64,000 nt of DNA, taken from Arcuatula senhousia. Taxonomy: Eukaryota > Mollusca > Bivalvia > Mytilida > Mytilidae. A program made the position numbers and the translations under genes. This document shows, in pieces, positions 1 to 11,839 of the stretch (positions are counted from its first letter, which is position 1; each line of letters opens with the position of its first letter). Location of the stretch: the NCBI GenBank assembly GCA_963971305.1, contig OZ020305.1:41241717-41305716 (forward strand). Direction: 5' to 3'. The notes under the pieces are model-generated. The model saw only the letters and a list, made by a program, of their open reading frames with translations. It did no database searches and had not been told where the DNA came from.

Positions 1-3000
1 CTAATGCATAGCAAATCAATGCCGAATGGAATAAATTGAGGGATAATGGCTACGTAATGAGATATTTTATCATTCGCTCGAAGACATGCCTTTTCTCATT
101 ACATTTTAAAGGACTTTAATGGATGTATCGTTATCTAATAGCATTACAGCATTCATTCCGGTCAACGTACGACCAGATCTATTGAATTTAGCTTAAGTTG
201 GTTAATTATAGCTCAACCGATAGGCAAGTTAATTATTTTTTAATGACAATGATACCATTTTGCTTCTTCAAGTATATTGCAACTACTCGAACTAAAACTG
301 TTAAACCAATTAAGACTAATATGTTAAATGAAGAATTGGATTCTTCTTAAATACCTCCAACGTATATAGGCCAGCTCACTGTAATAACAAAACCAAGCTG
401 CACTTGAATTTCCAGCTATCTTAGGCAACTTTTTTTAAAAAGCCTATTACGTTGAATAATGAATTTTATTCTCTAAAAAAACCCATCAAATTTATGAATT
501 TATGTGGGATAGATCATACAATAATAGCAAACCCGAATGCACTAGAATCCAAGCCAAATCGTATTCAAAGAAAGCCATGACCATGAAGGCACCTAGAGAA
601 TAACGCAAGTCTAAAAACAACTAATATGTCCCTAGAGCAATGTAGAGTCCAAATATCTTTATTTCAAATCAAACAAATGTTATCAAAAGAGAATCAAATA
701 AGCTACGGAACATTTATACTGGAAAAATCTCAGTCTTGCGGAAAACGTTCCTAATCTCGAAGATAGAACACAGAGCCAGCGATTTTATAGTGTTACTATT
801 TATAAAATCCAATTAGAAAAATAATACTTAATACCACTGAATAGCAGGGTTTTAATACCCTAACACAGACCATAAGAGTCGTTTTTGTATATTAAATTGG
901 TCTTTAGAGTTGAAATAAAAGTATGGGAAGCCAGTTAACAGTCTTTAAATTCTGAAATCTTTGTACGAAATATGACATCAAACTTGGATTTTCAATACAA
1001 CAAAAGCAAAACATCTAAATATAAAATGACCCAGACTGGTAAAATATTACGTTTTGAAATTATATATCGCACTAACGTATATGCATGTGAGCGTGTCGCA
1101 ATTTTCCGTAACAGATATCTCAGCTACTATTAGTCGTAGTCCTTTGATATTTCATATGCAGCTTCAGGCAGGGGTCTCAAATGATGGGACGCGTTTTCAG
1201 GTCTATCCCTTATCTACTTCCTGTTTAAAGAGTTGCCTAAAAATTTGTCGCTCGGCGGGTAACACATCATATGATTTCTGTCTTTGTTTAAATGTTTAAT
1301 ATTAATAGAGTCGTACTCTGTAAATTTCTTTCAACATTCTTCTATAAAGTGATCTACACCACACAATCAGTTGGGCTGATCTAGTATGACAGCTAGACAC
1401 ATAAAGTTTGTATTTTGCCGGCCAGTATATACGACGTCCAGTGACGTTCCGGTCAACATCTATATACATAACCCTATCAGAACACCCTGTCTGGCATTAA
1501 GTATTACTAAACTTGTAGGCCAGTTTTGTTGACATCCTACTCTATTCATCATCTATATATGATGTTAACAAATTAAACACAGACAAATGAACTGCTACCA
1601 TCTCCTGTCAGTTACGGGGTTTTACGATCAAACAACACACAGAACTCATTATAACTTTGCCATTTGACCATCTCTTGAATAACTGTAATGTCATTAATAA
1701 CATTTCTTAAAACATCTATTTCTTTTTTGATTAATTTGCTTCCCTATAAGCAATGATGAATGACTGTACGTGGTTGCAATTTTCATACTCAAATTGCGTC
1801 GAAGAAGAAACTGGACGAAAAATCACTTGATTTAAAATCCTTGTAAATAAAGGAAAGATAGAAAAGAAACTGAAGAAACTTAGAATAAGTGCACGAGACA
1901 CAACATTCAGAACTCGATCAGTAGCAATTAAAAAAAAACAAAAAACAAAAACAGAACGTCTGAAAACAGGTAGTTGATTTTAATGGGCGACCAGTGTTTT
2001 CTGCTCGCAGATTTACAATTGGTTCCAGGGTTCCAGATCAAAAATGTAATGCATATAACCAAGACTTCTTTCTAGACATTAAAAAAAATTGCAATAAAGA
2101 CGAAATGCAGGCGGAACAAGGACTTCAAGCCACTGGAACTCATTTTTCTGGAAAATTAAATATTATTTCATGAATTTCTGGGCAGATTTTCGATGAAAAA
2201 TAAGCCAAGCCCGAAACAAAACTTTTAACTTAAACTTTCAATGAAATCCCCAAATGAAAATTTCTGGATCCGCTATTTACACTGAAATATGAGCTTTGAC
2301 AGAGATTACCGTCTAACTACTGACAAATATGAAATATGGCGGGGTAATTGAAGTAGTCTTTCAAACCATTTTGAAAGCACAAATTTAACGAACCTTTATA
2401 GTAAAAACCATATCGATAAAAGTTTAAATCAACCAAAGAAAACCGAAGACAGGAAGTCAGCAGCAGCAGCAACAACAAACAAATACAGGAAATCTGAAGA
2501 ACACACGCTATTACTGACAGTTAGCATAATAAGGATCTATCGACTGATGAAAAAAATCAGATGTATCGACTCTAAATCCGGACCATTTCCAACCATAAGC
2601 GATTAAGTGATGTATCGTCACATAAACCCGACATACTGTACTTGATCGCTAAAATGCTAAAAATTAACACAAGGAATAGAAGTTTAATGTTTTGAAATGA
2701 CCATTCAACTAGACATTTAAGTGTGGAAATTAAGAGTCAATGTCAGCCAAGAGAAATAACAGGCACATTCAAAGTGACATATAGATAAACAAGTCAGTCC
2801 ACATGAGCACGTAAAGCTATCATATTTAGAATGATGAAAGATCAGTCCTTAAAAAAAGCGGTTTATGGCACCAACCGTTTCCGATTTACTTCAAATTTCA
2901 ATACCATTTTTCTACCTACCGGTATATCGCTTTTTAAAATAAAGTTTTGTGTGTTTTTATTTTATCTATTTTTGGGGTTCGTTCTGATGAACAGATAAAT

Positions 3001-4726
3001 AATAAAAACATATTCAACGTTTAAAAATTTAAAAGTACTAAGCATGCCAAGTGGGATTTTAATAACCATCGTAATTTTATTTCACCATTTAAGACAAAAG
3101 ACGACATTTTAAATTTATTTCATTTTGGTTTCCAGGGAATGCTCATACTGGAATTATGAGATTACGACCTAGACAGAAGTATAGCTCTCTGATTTCGTTG
3201 GTGCCTGTAGGGAATCATCTAACTCAATACTTATATTATAAGGATGAGGAAGGTATCAAAAACTATGCTCTTCAAATTACAAAACTTGATTTATTTTAGA
3301 TTTGAGGTAATGACTAGTCTGCCAGACCTTAATACAAGTTGACACAGAAAAAATCATATGCTCTTCTACAACAAGGATATCGGTAACTAAAGGGCAGTTA
3401 GTCAGCTACAAGGGTATAACACAACATAACATAACATATCTTTTTTTTTCAATCAGGAGCCCACTGGGAGCAATGAGAGTTGTACATATAGAGGAAAAGA
3501 ACATAATTGATAGATTACAAATAAAATAATTATACAACAGACAACATGGTATATATAGTTGAAGCTAATACTTAGATATTGTTTGTTAATAAACTTTCAC
3601 AGAAGATATTAAAACAAACGAAATGCTCAACATTCTATATCGACAATATATTAGTTCATATTTTTTAACCAAAAAAAATATCACTCCTCCGTTCGGTAGT
3701 ACCGTACTGATCAAACCATTTCTTTGTGGTCATGGTTTTTTTTTTAGAGATCCATAATATTTCTATCAAAGACCTTCAGAATCAGGAAACAGCCAAATCT
3801 ATTAAATTATGTTACCTATTCAGATTATGAAGATCTTACCTTTTGCGTAAAAAATACCGGATTTGTATGGCACGCGACAAACACAAAAATGAGAAAGATT
3901 TGCCATAGCTCTATGGGTGTTGGGCATGTAAAAATCATCCGAGAGCAAACGTTAACTGCTATTCTTCCTTCAAGTATGACAAAGACGCCCGAGCGCAACA
4001 TCTTCATTTAAAACATATAAATCAAGTGACTTTACTTGGTAATAAATCAACCAAAATCATTGCGAAAGAGACAAAAAGCTTACGCCTATTGGGACTTTAC
4101 TTCTATTTTATGCCTATTATTACTCTAAATGACAGCGGCATATTGACAAATTAAATTTTAATCTTTCATAGCAGTACTTTGAAAACAATTAAAATAGTTT
4201 TATTTCATAATTTCATAAAATTCAGAAAAGCCATTAACGATTATATAACAATAAATCCCTTTGTTAAATCATTTGAATTTTAAATTCATAATCTTAAAAG
4301 GACAAGTTATGTAACCGGCATGGTTAGAATTTTCTGCACTTTGTTAACCAACAATTGGTGATGTACCAACTTAAGGCCGGAAACAACCGCATTAACATAT
4401 ACTATACATATAAAGTTACTAACAAAATAACAGAACTTGGGGGGGGGGTTAATCTGAAATGTTCTAGAGGAAAGACAAACAAAGAATACATACTGGAGAA
4501 ATTGAAGATCGCAATAATCATAACTTACAGGCATTTAAACAGAACTGGCGTGATAAACCAAGTTACATGGCGCACCAAAACTCCCTCTTCTATTGCGATC
4601 TTAGGGTCTGGTAGTAACACAACACGGTTGTGATGACATAAAAGGGATATTGAGATGATTATCTCAGAACAACAACCTAAGCGTGGGTTTGAAAACTAGA
4701 GCTAAGACAATCTTAAACTAGTCGAA
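1..4726. other. AT-rich non-coding stretch, no gene seen
   Basis: I see no open frame with recognisable protein features here; the frames present are short (under about 95 codons) and overlap on both strands. Minor items are a short CAG/CAA run near 2460-2480, a G10 homopolymer at 4439-4448, and T-rich tracts near 3430 and 3740. It could be intergenic or intronic; nothing in the sequence decides which. Confidence 0.6.
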
Positions 4727-4911
4727 GCAGCCACGCTGCATATCCCCGCGCTACTCTGTGTTTGATAGTATAAGGGCAAATAATTTAAAGAAATAAACTA
4801 TGACTATAATGAGCATTACTAGTACTATAAAATGTATATGTATTAAAATGAGACTTTTTCCCTGGTAGTAGGAGTGATAGTAATGTAAAGAATTATGCAT
4901 GACAAAGTAAA

Positions 4912-5903
4912 AATGTGCCCTTAGGCTACCTATGCAGCCCAGCCCCTAAGGGCATTATCAAAATTCCAAAACCTTCAGCAGAATCTACATCCATAGTGCA
5001 ACCACTGAGCTAAGTTTCAGTTCCATATTCCAAATAACCTGGGAGGAGTTGCGTGACGAAGGAGTAATGTGCCCATAGGCTACCTATGCAGCCAAGACCC
5101 TAGGGGCCATATCAAAATTCCAAAACATTCGGCAGAATCTACATCCATAGTGTAACTACTGAGCCAATTTTCAGTTCTGTATTCCAAATAGCCTGGGAGG
5201 AGTTGTGTGACGAAGAATAATGTGCCCTTAGGCTACCTATGCAGCCCAGCCCCCAGGGGCCATGTCAAAATTCCCAAACCTTCGGCAGAATCTACATCCA
5301 TAGTTCAAGTACTGAGCCAAGTTTCAGTTGGGTATTCAAAATAACCTGGGAGGAGTTGTGTGACGAAGGAATAATGTGCCCTTAGGCTACCTATGTAGCT
5401 CAGCCCCTAGGGGCCATATCAAAATTCCGAAATCTTCGGCAGAATCTACATCCATAGTGCAACTACTGAGCCAATTTTCAGTTCTGTATTCCAAATAACC
5501 TGGGAGGAGTTGCGTGACGAAGAATAATGTGCCCTTAGGCTACCTATGCAACCCAGCCCCCAGGGGCCATGTCAAAATTCCCAAACCTTCGGCAGAATCT
5601 ACATCCATAGTTCAACTACTGAGCCAAGTTTCAGTTCTGTATTCCAAATAACCTGGGAGGAGTTGCGTGACGAAGGAATAATGTGCCCTTAGGCTACCTA
5701 TGCAGCCCAGCCCCTAGGGGCAATATCTAAATTCCGAAACCTTCGGCAGAATCTACATCCATAGTGCAACTACTGAGTCAAGTTTCAGTTCTGTATTCCA
5801 AATAACCTGGGAGGAGTTGCGTGACGAAGGAATAATGTGCCCTTAGGCTACATATGCAGCCCAGCCCCTAGGGGCAATATCAAAATTCCGAAACCTTCGG
5901 CAC
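4912..5903 (+). repeat. Seven-copy 153/154-bp minisatellite
   Basis: Units begin with AATGTGCCC at 4912, 5066, 5219, 5373, 5526, 5680 and 5834, giving spacings of 154, 153, 154, 153, 154 and 154. Most units carry the 12-bp palindrome GCCCCTAGGGGC or a variant, then a segment around AATCTACATCCATAG, and end near GGAGGAGTTG[CT]GTGACGAAG. Units 2 and 4 share variants (CCATATC, GAGCCAATTTTCAG), and units 3 and 5 share others (CCCCCAGG, CCATGTC, ATAGTTCAA), which suggests duplication of a roughly 307-bp dimer. The seventh copy degenerates after about 5903 into unique sequence leading to the 3' hairpin. Confidence 0.9.
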
Positions 5904-6024
5904 AGTCCCCACCCACAATGCAATCAATGACCCAAGTTTCATCTTTCTACTCCCAGTGGTTACTGAGATTATCCTGGACATTAACGCCATACGTACGTAC
6001 GTACGTACATCGAACAGCAAAACA

Positions 6025-6056
6025 TTATCCCCGCGCTTTCGCTAGCGCGGGGATAA
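6025..6056. repeat. GC-rich terminal hairpin
   Basis: The perfect 13-bp inverted arms (6025-6037 and 6044-6056) are separated by the loop TTCGCT. The arm sequence TTATCCCCGCGCT reappears, minus its first base, at 4741-4752. It is probably the 3' structural end of the surrounding mobile element. Confidence 0.85.
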
Positions 6057-6057
6057 C

Positions 6058-6150
6058 GAGACTACTTGGTATTCCTTTATAACACCGAATAGGTACCAAT
6101 CTTAAAAGAGACTACTTGGTATTGCTTTTTAAACACCTAATAGGTACCAC
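6058..6150 (+). repeat. Two-copy direct repeat, about 50 bp
   Basis: GAGACTACTTGGTATT begins at 6058 and again at 6108; each copy runs on to a shared AATAGGTACCA. The pair lies directly after the terminal hairpin, so it may be duplicated flanking sequence or part of a neighbouring repeat. Confidence 0.75.
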
Positions 6151-7138
6151 ATGTTTCGGGAAATGCAAAATCACAGTAATTTTTGTAAAAGGCAGAAAAC
6201 TAGATCTAAGTAATTATCGAGCGCGTGGAGCTTATGCAAAACCATTGAGCGTTGCACATCGTATTCAGTCAAGTCAAGAACGACCTAAATGACAACCACT
6301 TATAAGCTTAACTATCAAAATGGCTCTAGAGCGCGCCATGCTTGCGGAACACAACTGATAACAACTATATAAGCAAAAAGGTACCAATGGGTTATTAATG
6401 GCATGTCAAAAGTCCGAAAGGGTATGGACAAAATCCGACAACCCAAACTAGAACAACACGAAGAAAATACAAAAAAAAACCCATAAAACCTCCGAACATC
6501 AATCAGCTACTTAAAATTCTGTTACCATTTCCAACATCCTGTAAGTATTAAAAGAAATTTAGTTAGGTATTAATTGTTTGAAGCCCAAATTTGGCTTTAC
6601 CAGGGAGATGGACATAGAAGGGACGATAAATTAGCATGATATGGTGATGTAAAATGGATTTATGCTCTCTAGTTATAACTTAATTAAGAGTAAAATTGAA
6701 TAAACTAAATGGGGACACAAGACCAATATGGTAAACGAATTTTGACCCCAAAAAAACTGACAAAGATCTTACAAATGAACATTTTTTCTATAATTTCTAA
6801 AATTGAAATCAACCGCTATAATGGTAAAAGGAAGGAATAACCAATAAGGTGCATGATCACTATTGTCTTAAAAACTTTTTGTCATCTGTAATCCTTTGGT
6901 CAAATGTCTTGCTCTGGTTCTGTAATCTAGACACTCAGGAATCGATATATTAAAAATACCATAACAAATTCTGAAAACTTATAATTGACGGTAAGGTGAA
7001 GGTACGGTATTTATATTTTCAAAATTACCTGTTAAATACCTTCATGAAAAACAATTCAGAATTAAAGAGTGTTGACTATTGACTAATAGGCTTACATTGC
7101 GCTTTAAGTTAAAACTATGTCAAATCTTTTGAAATGCA
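6151..7138. other. Non-coding stretch, nothing recognised
   Basis: AT-rich sequence with no frame of note on either strand. A short GC-richer patch at about 6215-6350 has no recognisable coding or RNA signature. Confidence 0.5.
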
Positions 7139-7612
7139 CCGTCCGGGTTCCGGGTGGCGAATAAGCTCACAACAGCGCGCTAAGCTTGTCGGTAAAAGTC
7201 CACTAAAGAGCGCTCAGAAACCTGACATCGCGTCAGGCCGCTTTGCCTACAAAGCGACTGGGATGTGTGCTCCAGCTTGTCGAATGGGGTAGCCCTGTCA
7301 AAATGAATGCCGGGGTTGTTAGGCTAAAATGCGGAAAACCTGACCGCAAACCATAGTGGTGCACCTCGTTGGGGAAAATGTATTCCTCGCATGTTAAAGA
7401 ACCCTACTAGAGAAGGACCCGTAGAATCCCCATGCAGGAGGCTAAATTATCTGTCCCTACCCATCACTCTTTTTTCCAGTGGCAGTCAAAACTCTACTAC
7501 CCGATTGGCCTTGTGTCCCCATTTCCTCCACTTCATCATCATTTCATGTTCATCTCCCAGATTAAGCCAAATCATACTGCTTGGGTGTAAAGCAATAACT
7601 AACCAGCCGACT
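7139..7612 (+). mobile_element. Dispersed repeat family X, copy 1 (SINE-like)
   Basis: It begins CCGTCCGGGTTCCGGGTGG, continues through GCTAAGCTTGTCGG and a segment with GCGGAAAACCTGACC and ACCATAGTGG, and ends in a C/T-rich stretch with CATCATCATTTCATGTTCATC and a degenerate tail resembling GACGTAAAACACCAACTCAC. The same blocks, in the same order, occur at 15450-15850 and, in reverse orientation, in the two halves at 18365-18776 and 52003-52075. The block TGGCGAATAAG is similar to a Pol III A-box, so a tRNA-derived SINE is possible. The tail in this copy is diverged, so its right edge is uncertain by some tens of bases. Confidence 0.65.
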
Positions 7613-8504
7613 AATGAAATACCTGTAGCAAATCAGACCCTTACCACAGTAAGTATACAAATCATTTTAATTTGTTATTTAAGTTTAGTATTTATATATC
7701 ATTCTTATTGGACATAGACGATTTATTTTGTACTGTACCATCGATAGTTTTAAATTCTCAGATCTTTCACTGTTTCGTTGTTTAAATAACCTTGGCGTGA
7801 GAGGTAAAATTGCGAAAGACTGTACATTAGCATCCCTATGGAATTTTCTATCAAGCTGAATATAAAACTCTGTTCGCAGCGATCTTATCGTAAATAATTA
7901 TAAAGTCCTTTGTATCTAGATTATGGCACAATATCACGCAATCACATCTTAATTGACAAAATTAATCCGTTTTCATGAGCTAAAATAGCGACGTGTGGAT
8001 TATTAATAGCATTCTATATAATAAGCTATAACTATAGTTATCTAGTCCGGGAGATTTTATAACATCTTGTAAAAGAATCAATGTGTAATACAAATACAAA
8101 AGCCATTCTTAAAGTATCATAAAAGCTTTTTATTGTATCAATCATTCCATATTAAATTGGTATGAATTTTCATTGGTTTCAATCAAATTTAAAACAGCTA
8201 TTCCTATGCGCTTCAATTGATTGTTTTGAGAATTTGATATTAACTGTTTTCTGAATATGAATACAGATAAGAGAGAGATGGCTCTAAAATATAGGGAACC
8301 CGGCTTTATTATTTACAAACTGTAACTGCGAACAATCTAGCAGACACCACAAAAGCAGCCACGCCTTCAGTAAAACTGAACAAACATGTATTAACGGCTA
8401 TAGTTAACGCATGTAAATCTATTGAATTCTTGTCTTCCCTTTCCTCATGTTCCTCCTATTGTATTTTTCTTTGATATAAATCATGCAACGTAAATTTATT
8501 GCGT
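7613..8504. other. AT-rich non-coding stretch
   Basis: No gene is supported. Short palindromes occur (for example TAACTATAGTTA near 8029-8040), as expected by chance in DNA of this composition. Confidence 0.5.
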
Positions 8505-8716
8505 TGACGTAAGATTTATATGCGTTATAAATAGGCAGTAAAATCTCGTGAAAATTGTTCTTCTTCATCATAGTGGGTACAAATCACCACCTGGTGTATC
8601 CCGGGGGTGTATCATCGTCGTTCTGTTTGTGACTATTTACAGAGTGAATTGGTGCTGGAAGGTCCAAAGGTGCAAGCATTAAAAGGATGTTCGCTGGTCA
8701 GTTTAAAAATAACAAG
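8505..8716 (+). promoter_or_regulatory. Candidate Pol II promoter and tiny first coding exon
   Basis: A CRE-like site TGACGTAA (8505-8512) lies 13 bases before a strong TATA-type box TATAAATA (8526-8533). An ATG at 8687 opens ten codons that end exactly at a splice-donor-like AACAAG|GTATAT (donor GT at 8717-8718). Spacing and phase are compatible with a 5' UTR and a short first exon, but no downstream exon could be tied to it and each motif is common in AT-rich DNA. Treat it as a hypothesis. Confidence 0.2.
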
Positions 8717-11700
8717 GTATATAATTTTTTACATTGGATGGAAAGACCATTGATGAAGGTACAAAATAAGCTTAAAAAAATCATGGGCTGCTGAACTCGT
8801 TTTCAAGATAATAAGCGTTCAAAATTTGGCGGGAAAAGGCTTTCTTTGACTTTTTCATAGGTTTAGCATTAGACTTATTTTAGTGTAAAAACCTATGAAG
8901 AAATAACAAGAAATTTTTTAAAACTTTGTAAATTAGCTCTAAATGACCCAAGAAACCTTATTATGAAAAGAAAATAGGGGGTTGCTGGGCAAAAATATTA
9001 TCCTTGTTTAAATGGTAAAATCCAAAGGATCCGAAAATCCGACAGAAATTTCAAAACTTGACCAGCAATCATCCTTAAATACCGCATTTACAGCGCAATT
9101 AAAACGAGCATACAGTGTCTTTCTCATGGTGTCGGTCTGTAACTCGCTCATGAAAGAGTCACGTGAATTACAGGCAATGACTGTCTTAGCTAGCTGGTTC
9201 CATAAAATGTCGATAGAAAGAGGTTCCGGAAAATGGCAACAATTACTAGAACAATTGATAGTGGCCTCTAACATTGGCAGCTGCTGGTGATAGCTAAGTG
9301 ATGGTGAGCCGACCGGGATGTTGGGCAGTCCTGTTCATCATTACAGCCTTGCTCATATGCTCATGTAAATTTGACAACTTAAGATTTTTCGCCATGGCGC
9401 TCACGCTGATGGTGGTTTTGTTGTCATCGTTAACAAATCTGGCTGATCTTGAACCATCTCTTAATAAAGCCTGATGTTATCTCGTATCTGTACCAGAAAC
9501 CCTTTAATTGCCCTGTCACACTTTAACGTTCATGGTCAACAATCGGAGACAATTTCTATTGCTCATGCGTGAGATAACCGCTCGACACTGATAAAATATT
9601 TTATATGAAATATGTAGGACTTTTTTTAAAACAAATCCTATTGTGGGATTAGTTTTCGTCGTAGAATAATCTTATAGTTATATTTGAATAGAAAAATTTT
9701 CCTTCTTTCCGATGATATAATTTTTATTATTCCATGATGTATAGAAATTGCTTCCATTTTCATTTAAAGTAGGGTACCTTTTTCTCAATACAATTCATTG
9801 TAAGAAAATTCGAAAACGAACGGAGTCGGATGTTTGAGGTCGAATATAGGCTTAAAACTACATATGTCAATTCCCTTATAGTTATGTTTCAGAAATAGAC
9901 CTTCTGCAGAATAAGAATATGTAAAAATGAAAATTTTGTGATTTGAATAAATTGCTTCCATTTTCGTTCAAAAATCGAGTAAAGGGCAATTTTTGTAAAG
10001 TCTTCCATTGTGGCATCCAATTCACACGTATTTGATATCTTATCTGTCATAGATAAGATACGGTCGGACCACTAGCTTGATATGGAAATTGTATATACTG
10101 TATATAAATGGTATTTTAGTAGAAATATATGGTAGTTGTACAAATGTAGTTAGATTGAGCAGTTAGAAATTTGTAAACCGGACTTTTTTAATAACTTATA
10201 TTTTTTTATGTGATGTTGAAAAAAAAGATTACAACAAATACGTTAAAAAATAGAATATTTTAAAAAAATGTTAATTCAAAAATTAAAGTGATGTTAGATA
10301 ATCTTTAAAAATAAAAATGAATTGTCTTTAGATTTGAAAAAAAATGCACCATCCAGGTTAAACTTTGATAATGCAACTTATAAAAAATTCAAACAAGTTA
10401 TTCCATTGCGAAATTATATAAGTAGTAATTATTTCATTTCATAGATGAGGGCATTTCTAATACGACATTTGAATTTGTAAAAAAAAACGTATTTATAGTT
10501 TTTAGATTTCTTAGTAATTAAAATTAATTGATTTCATCCATTTTCGTGCTTATTTCGTTTATCCACTCTAAAAACAACGATATAGATTTAAGTTCTTATC
10601 ACAATGAGGGCCCGTGCTGCGATATTTGGAATTTGTAATAGATCATAAAGATTATCAGTATAATTATCAATTAACACAGCTATTCGAATGATGAATAGAG
10701 ATAAGTCTTAAACAATGATATTTTTAAAAGGAAAACAATTTGGTGTTTGATATTTCAAAAATATTATTGGTTAGCATGGCATACTTTTAATAACGAATAG
10801 ATTCCTTCCTGGCCCAGTTTTATGATCGTTTAGTGAATATTACCGGACAACTTCCATAGAGATTCTTATTGTATTCATGGAGTAAGAAATGCACTGAACA
10901 TTAATTCGATATGATACTCTAGGTTTTTTTATACTCTTTATAGTGGGCAAACAGTATATTTACATACTTTTTTGACAAATATGTTCAAGATGATGCAATA
11001 GGGTACTAATATTATTGGCTACTGTTAATGCAAAATAAATTTCCAAGCAACACGATTTCGGCTATATTCGGGAAATGAACATGAAAGGCATGAAAGGGGT
11101 GACACATTACATGAAATGACCACAGGCGTTTGGATCCAGGATTTTCTTTTTTATTATAAAATAATATTCACCACCCTGAACCCGCATGGATACAACTGTT
11201 GCATGGTTGGTTGTATAAAAAATGCGATCAACGTGACAAGACCTATGTTTCCGCAGCTATATGCCAAGGTATCTTTGGAACTGGCAACAACAGTCGCAAA
11301 AGATACAAGAAAAGATGTTCATAATAATTGATGTCGACAGGAAAAAAACCCAGGAAAAACAAATAGAACTGGTTTACTCTTAAGAAGAAGTGTTCTGCCA
11401 GTAGTTTACTGTTGCTTTACGTTGACAAAGAATCTTTTTCAATTTTATCTTTTTTAGACATTTTACTTAGAGTCATGTCTACGGTTGGTAGTTTTTTTCA
11501 CTGAATATCTTACTATTTTATTTTTTGTTAACAAACCAAACGGCACGGACTGTAAGGTTCAGTCCGTAGTGATTCCTCTCCTTTCACTCCAAATTCAATT
11601 CTATACTAGTGTTCGAAATCTACTACAGGATATCTTGTAGTCATATGACATTCACAATTTCTAGCTATCGCTGATCTTTTTTTGGGAGGGAAGTAGAGTA

Positions 11701-11839
11701 TGAATATTTATAGAAATGCCGAGCGAAGCGAGGCACGCAAATTTTGCAGACTGTTGCTGATTCTACTAGTAATAATTGATAGATTTTAAAAAACACGTGT
11801 TTTTTTTTCGTACTGCACATTGACTTTTAACAAAACAAG
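8717..11839. other. AT-rich stretch with one unexplained mixed open segment
   Basis: Mostly AT-rich non-coding sequence. At 9008-9290 frames of 88-92 codons are open on both strands, and the neighbouring DNA to about 9480 is richer in GC than its surroundings; I recognise no protein. ATTGCTTCCATTTTC recurs near 9738 and 9951. A 10-bp-arm hairpin with GATA-like arms (TATCTTATCT / AGATAAGATA) lies at 10036-10060. Near 11717 the segment TGCCGAGCGAAGCGAGGCA is a short imperfect inverted repeat. Confidence 0.45.

Larger units (their letters stand above)
4727..6056 (+). mobile_element. Hairpin-ended non-autonomous element with internal minisatellite (Helentron/HINE-like)
   Basis: The left part has a small hairpin (GCAGC-CAC-GCTGC, 4727-4739) followed at once by the motif TATCCCCGCGCT at 4741-4752. 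The right end is a hairpin at 6025-6056 with perfect 13-bp arms and a 6-nt loop; its second arm is the exact inverse of the 5' motif. Between them lie seven tandem 153/154-bp units and a short (ACGT)n run (about 5988-6008). A 5' subterminal motif, internal tandem repeats and a 3' stem-loop that inverts the 5' motif is the architecture described for non-autonomous Helentrons (DINE-1/HINE). No Rep/helicase coding is present. Outer boundaries are approximate and no flanking duplication was identified. A different class of MITE with a satellite core remains possible. Confidence 0.55.

Noticed and set aside
5837..6082. 81-codon frame spanning the last minisatellite unit and the 3' hairpin
   Set aside because: It crosses the minisatellite boundary, the (ACGT)n run and the structural hairpin, so coding is implausible.
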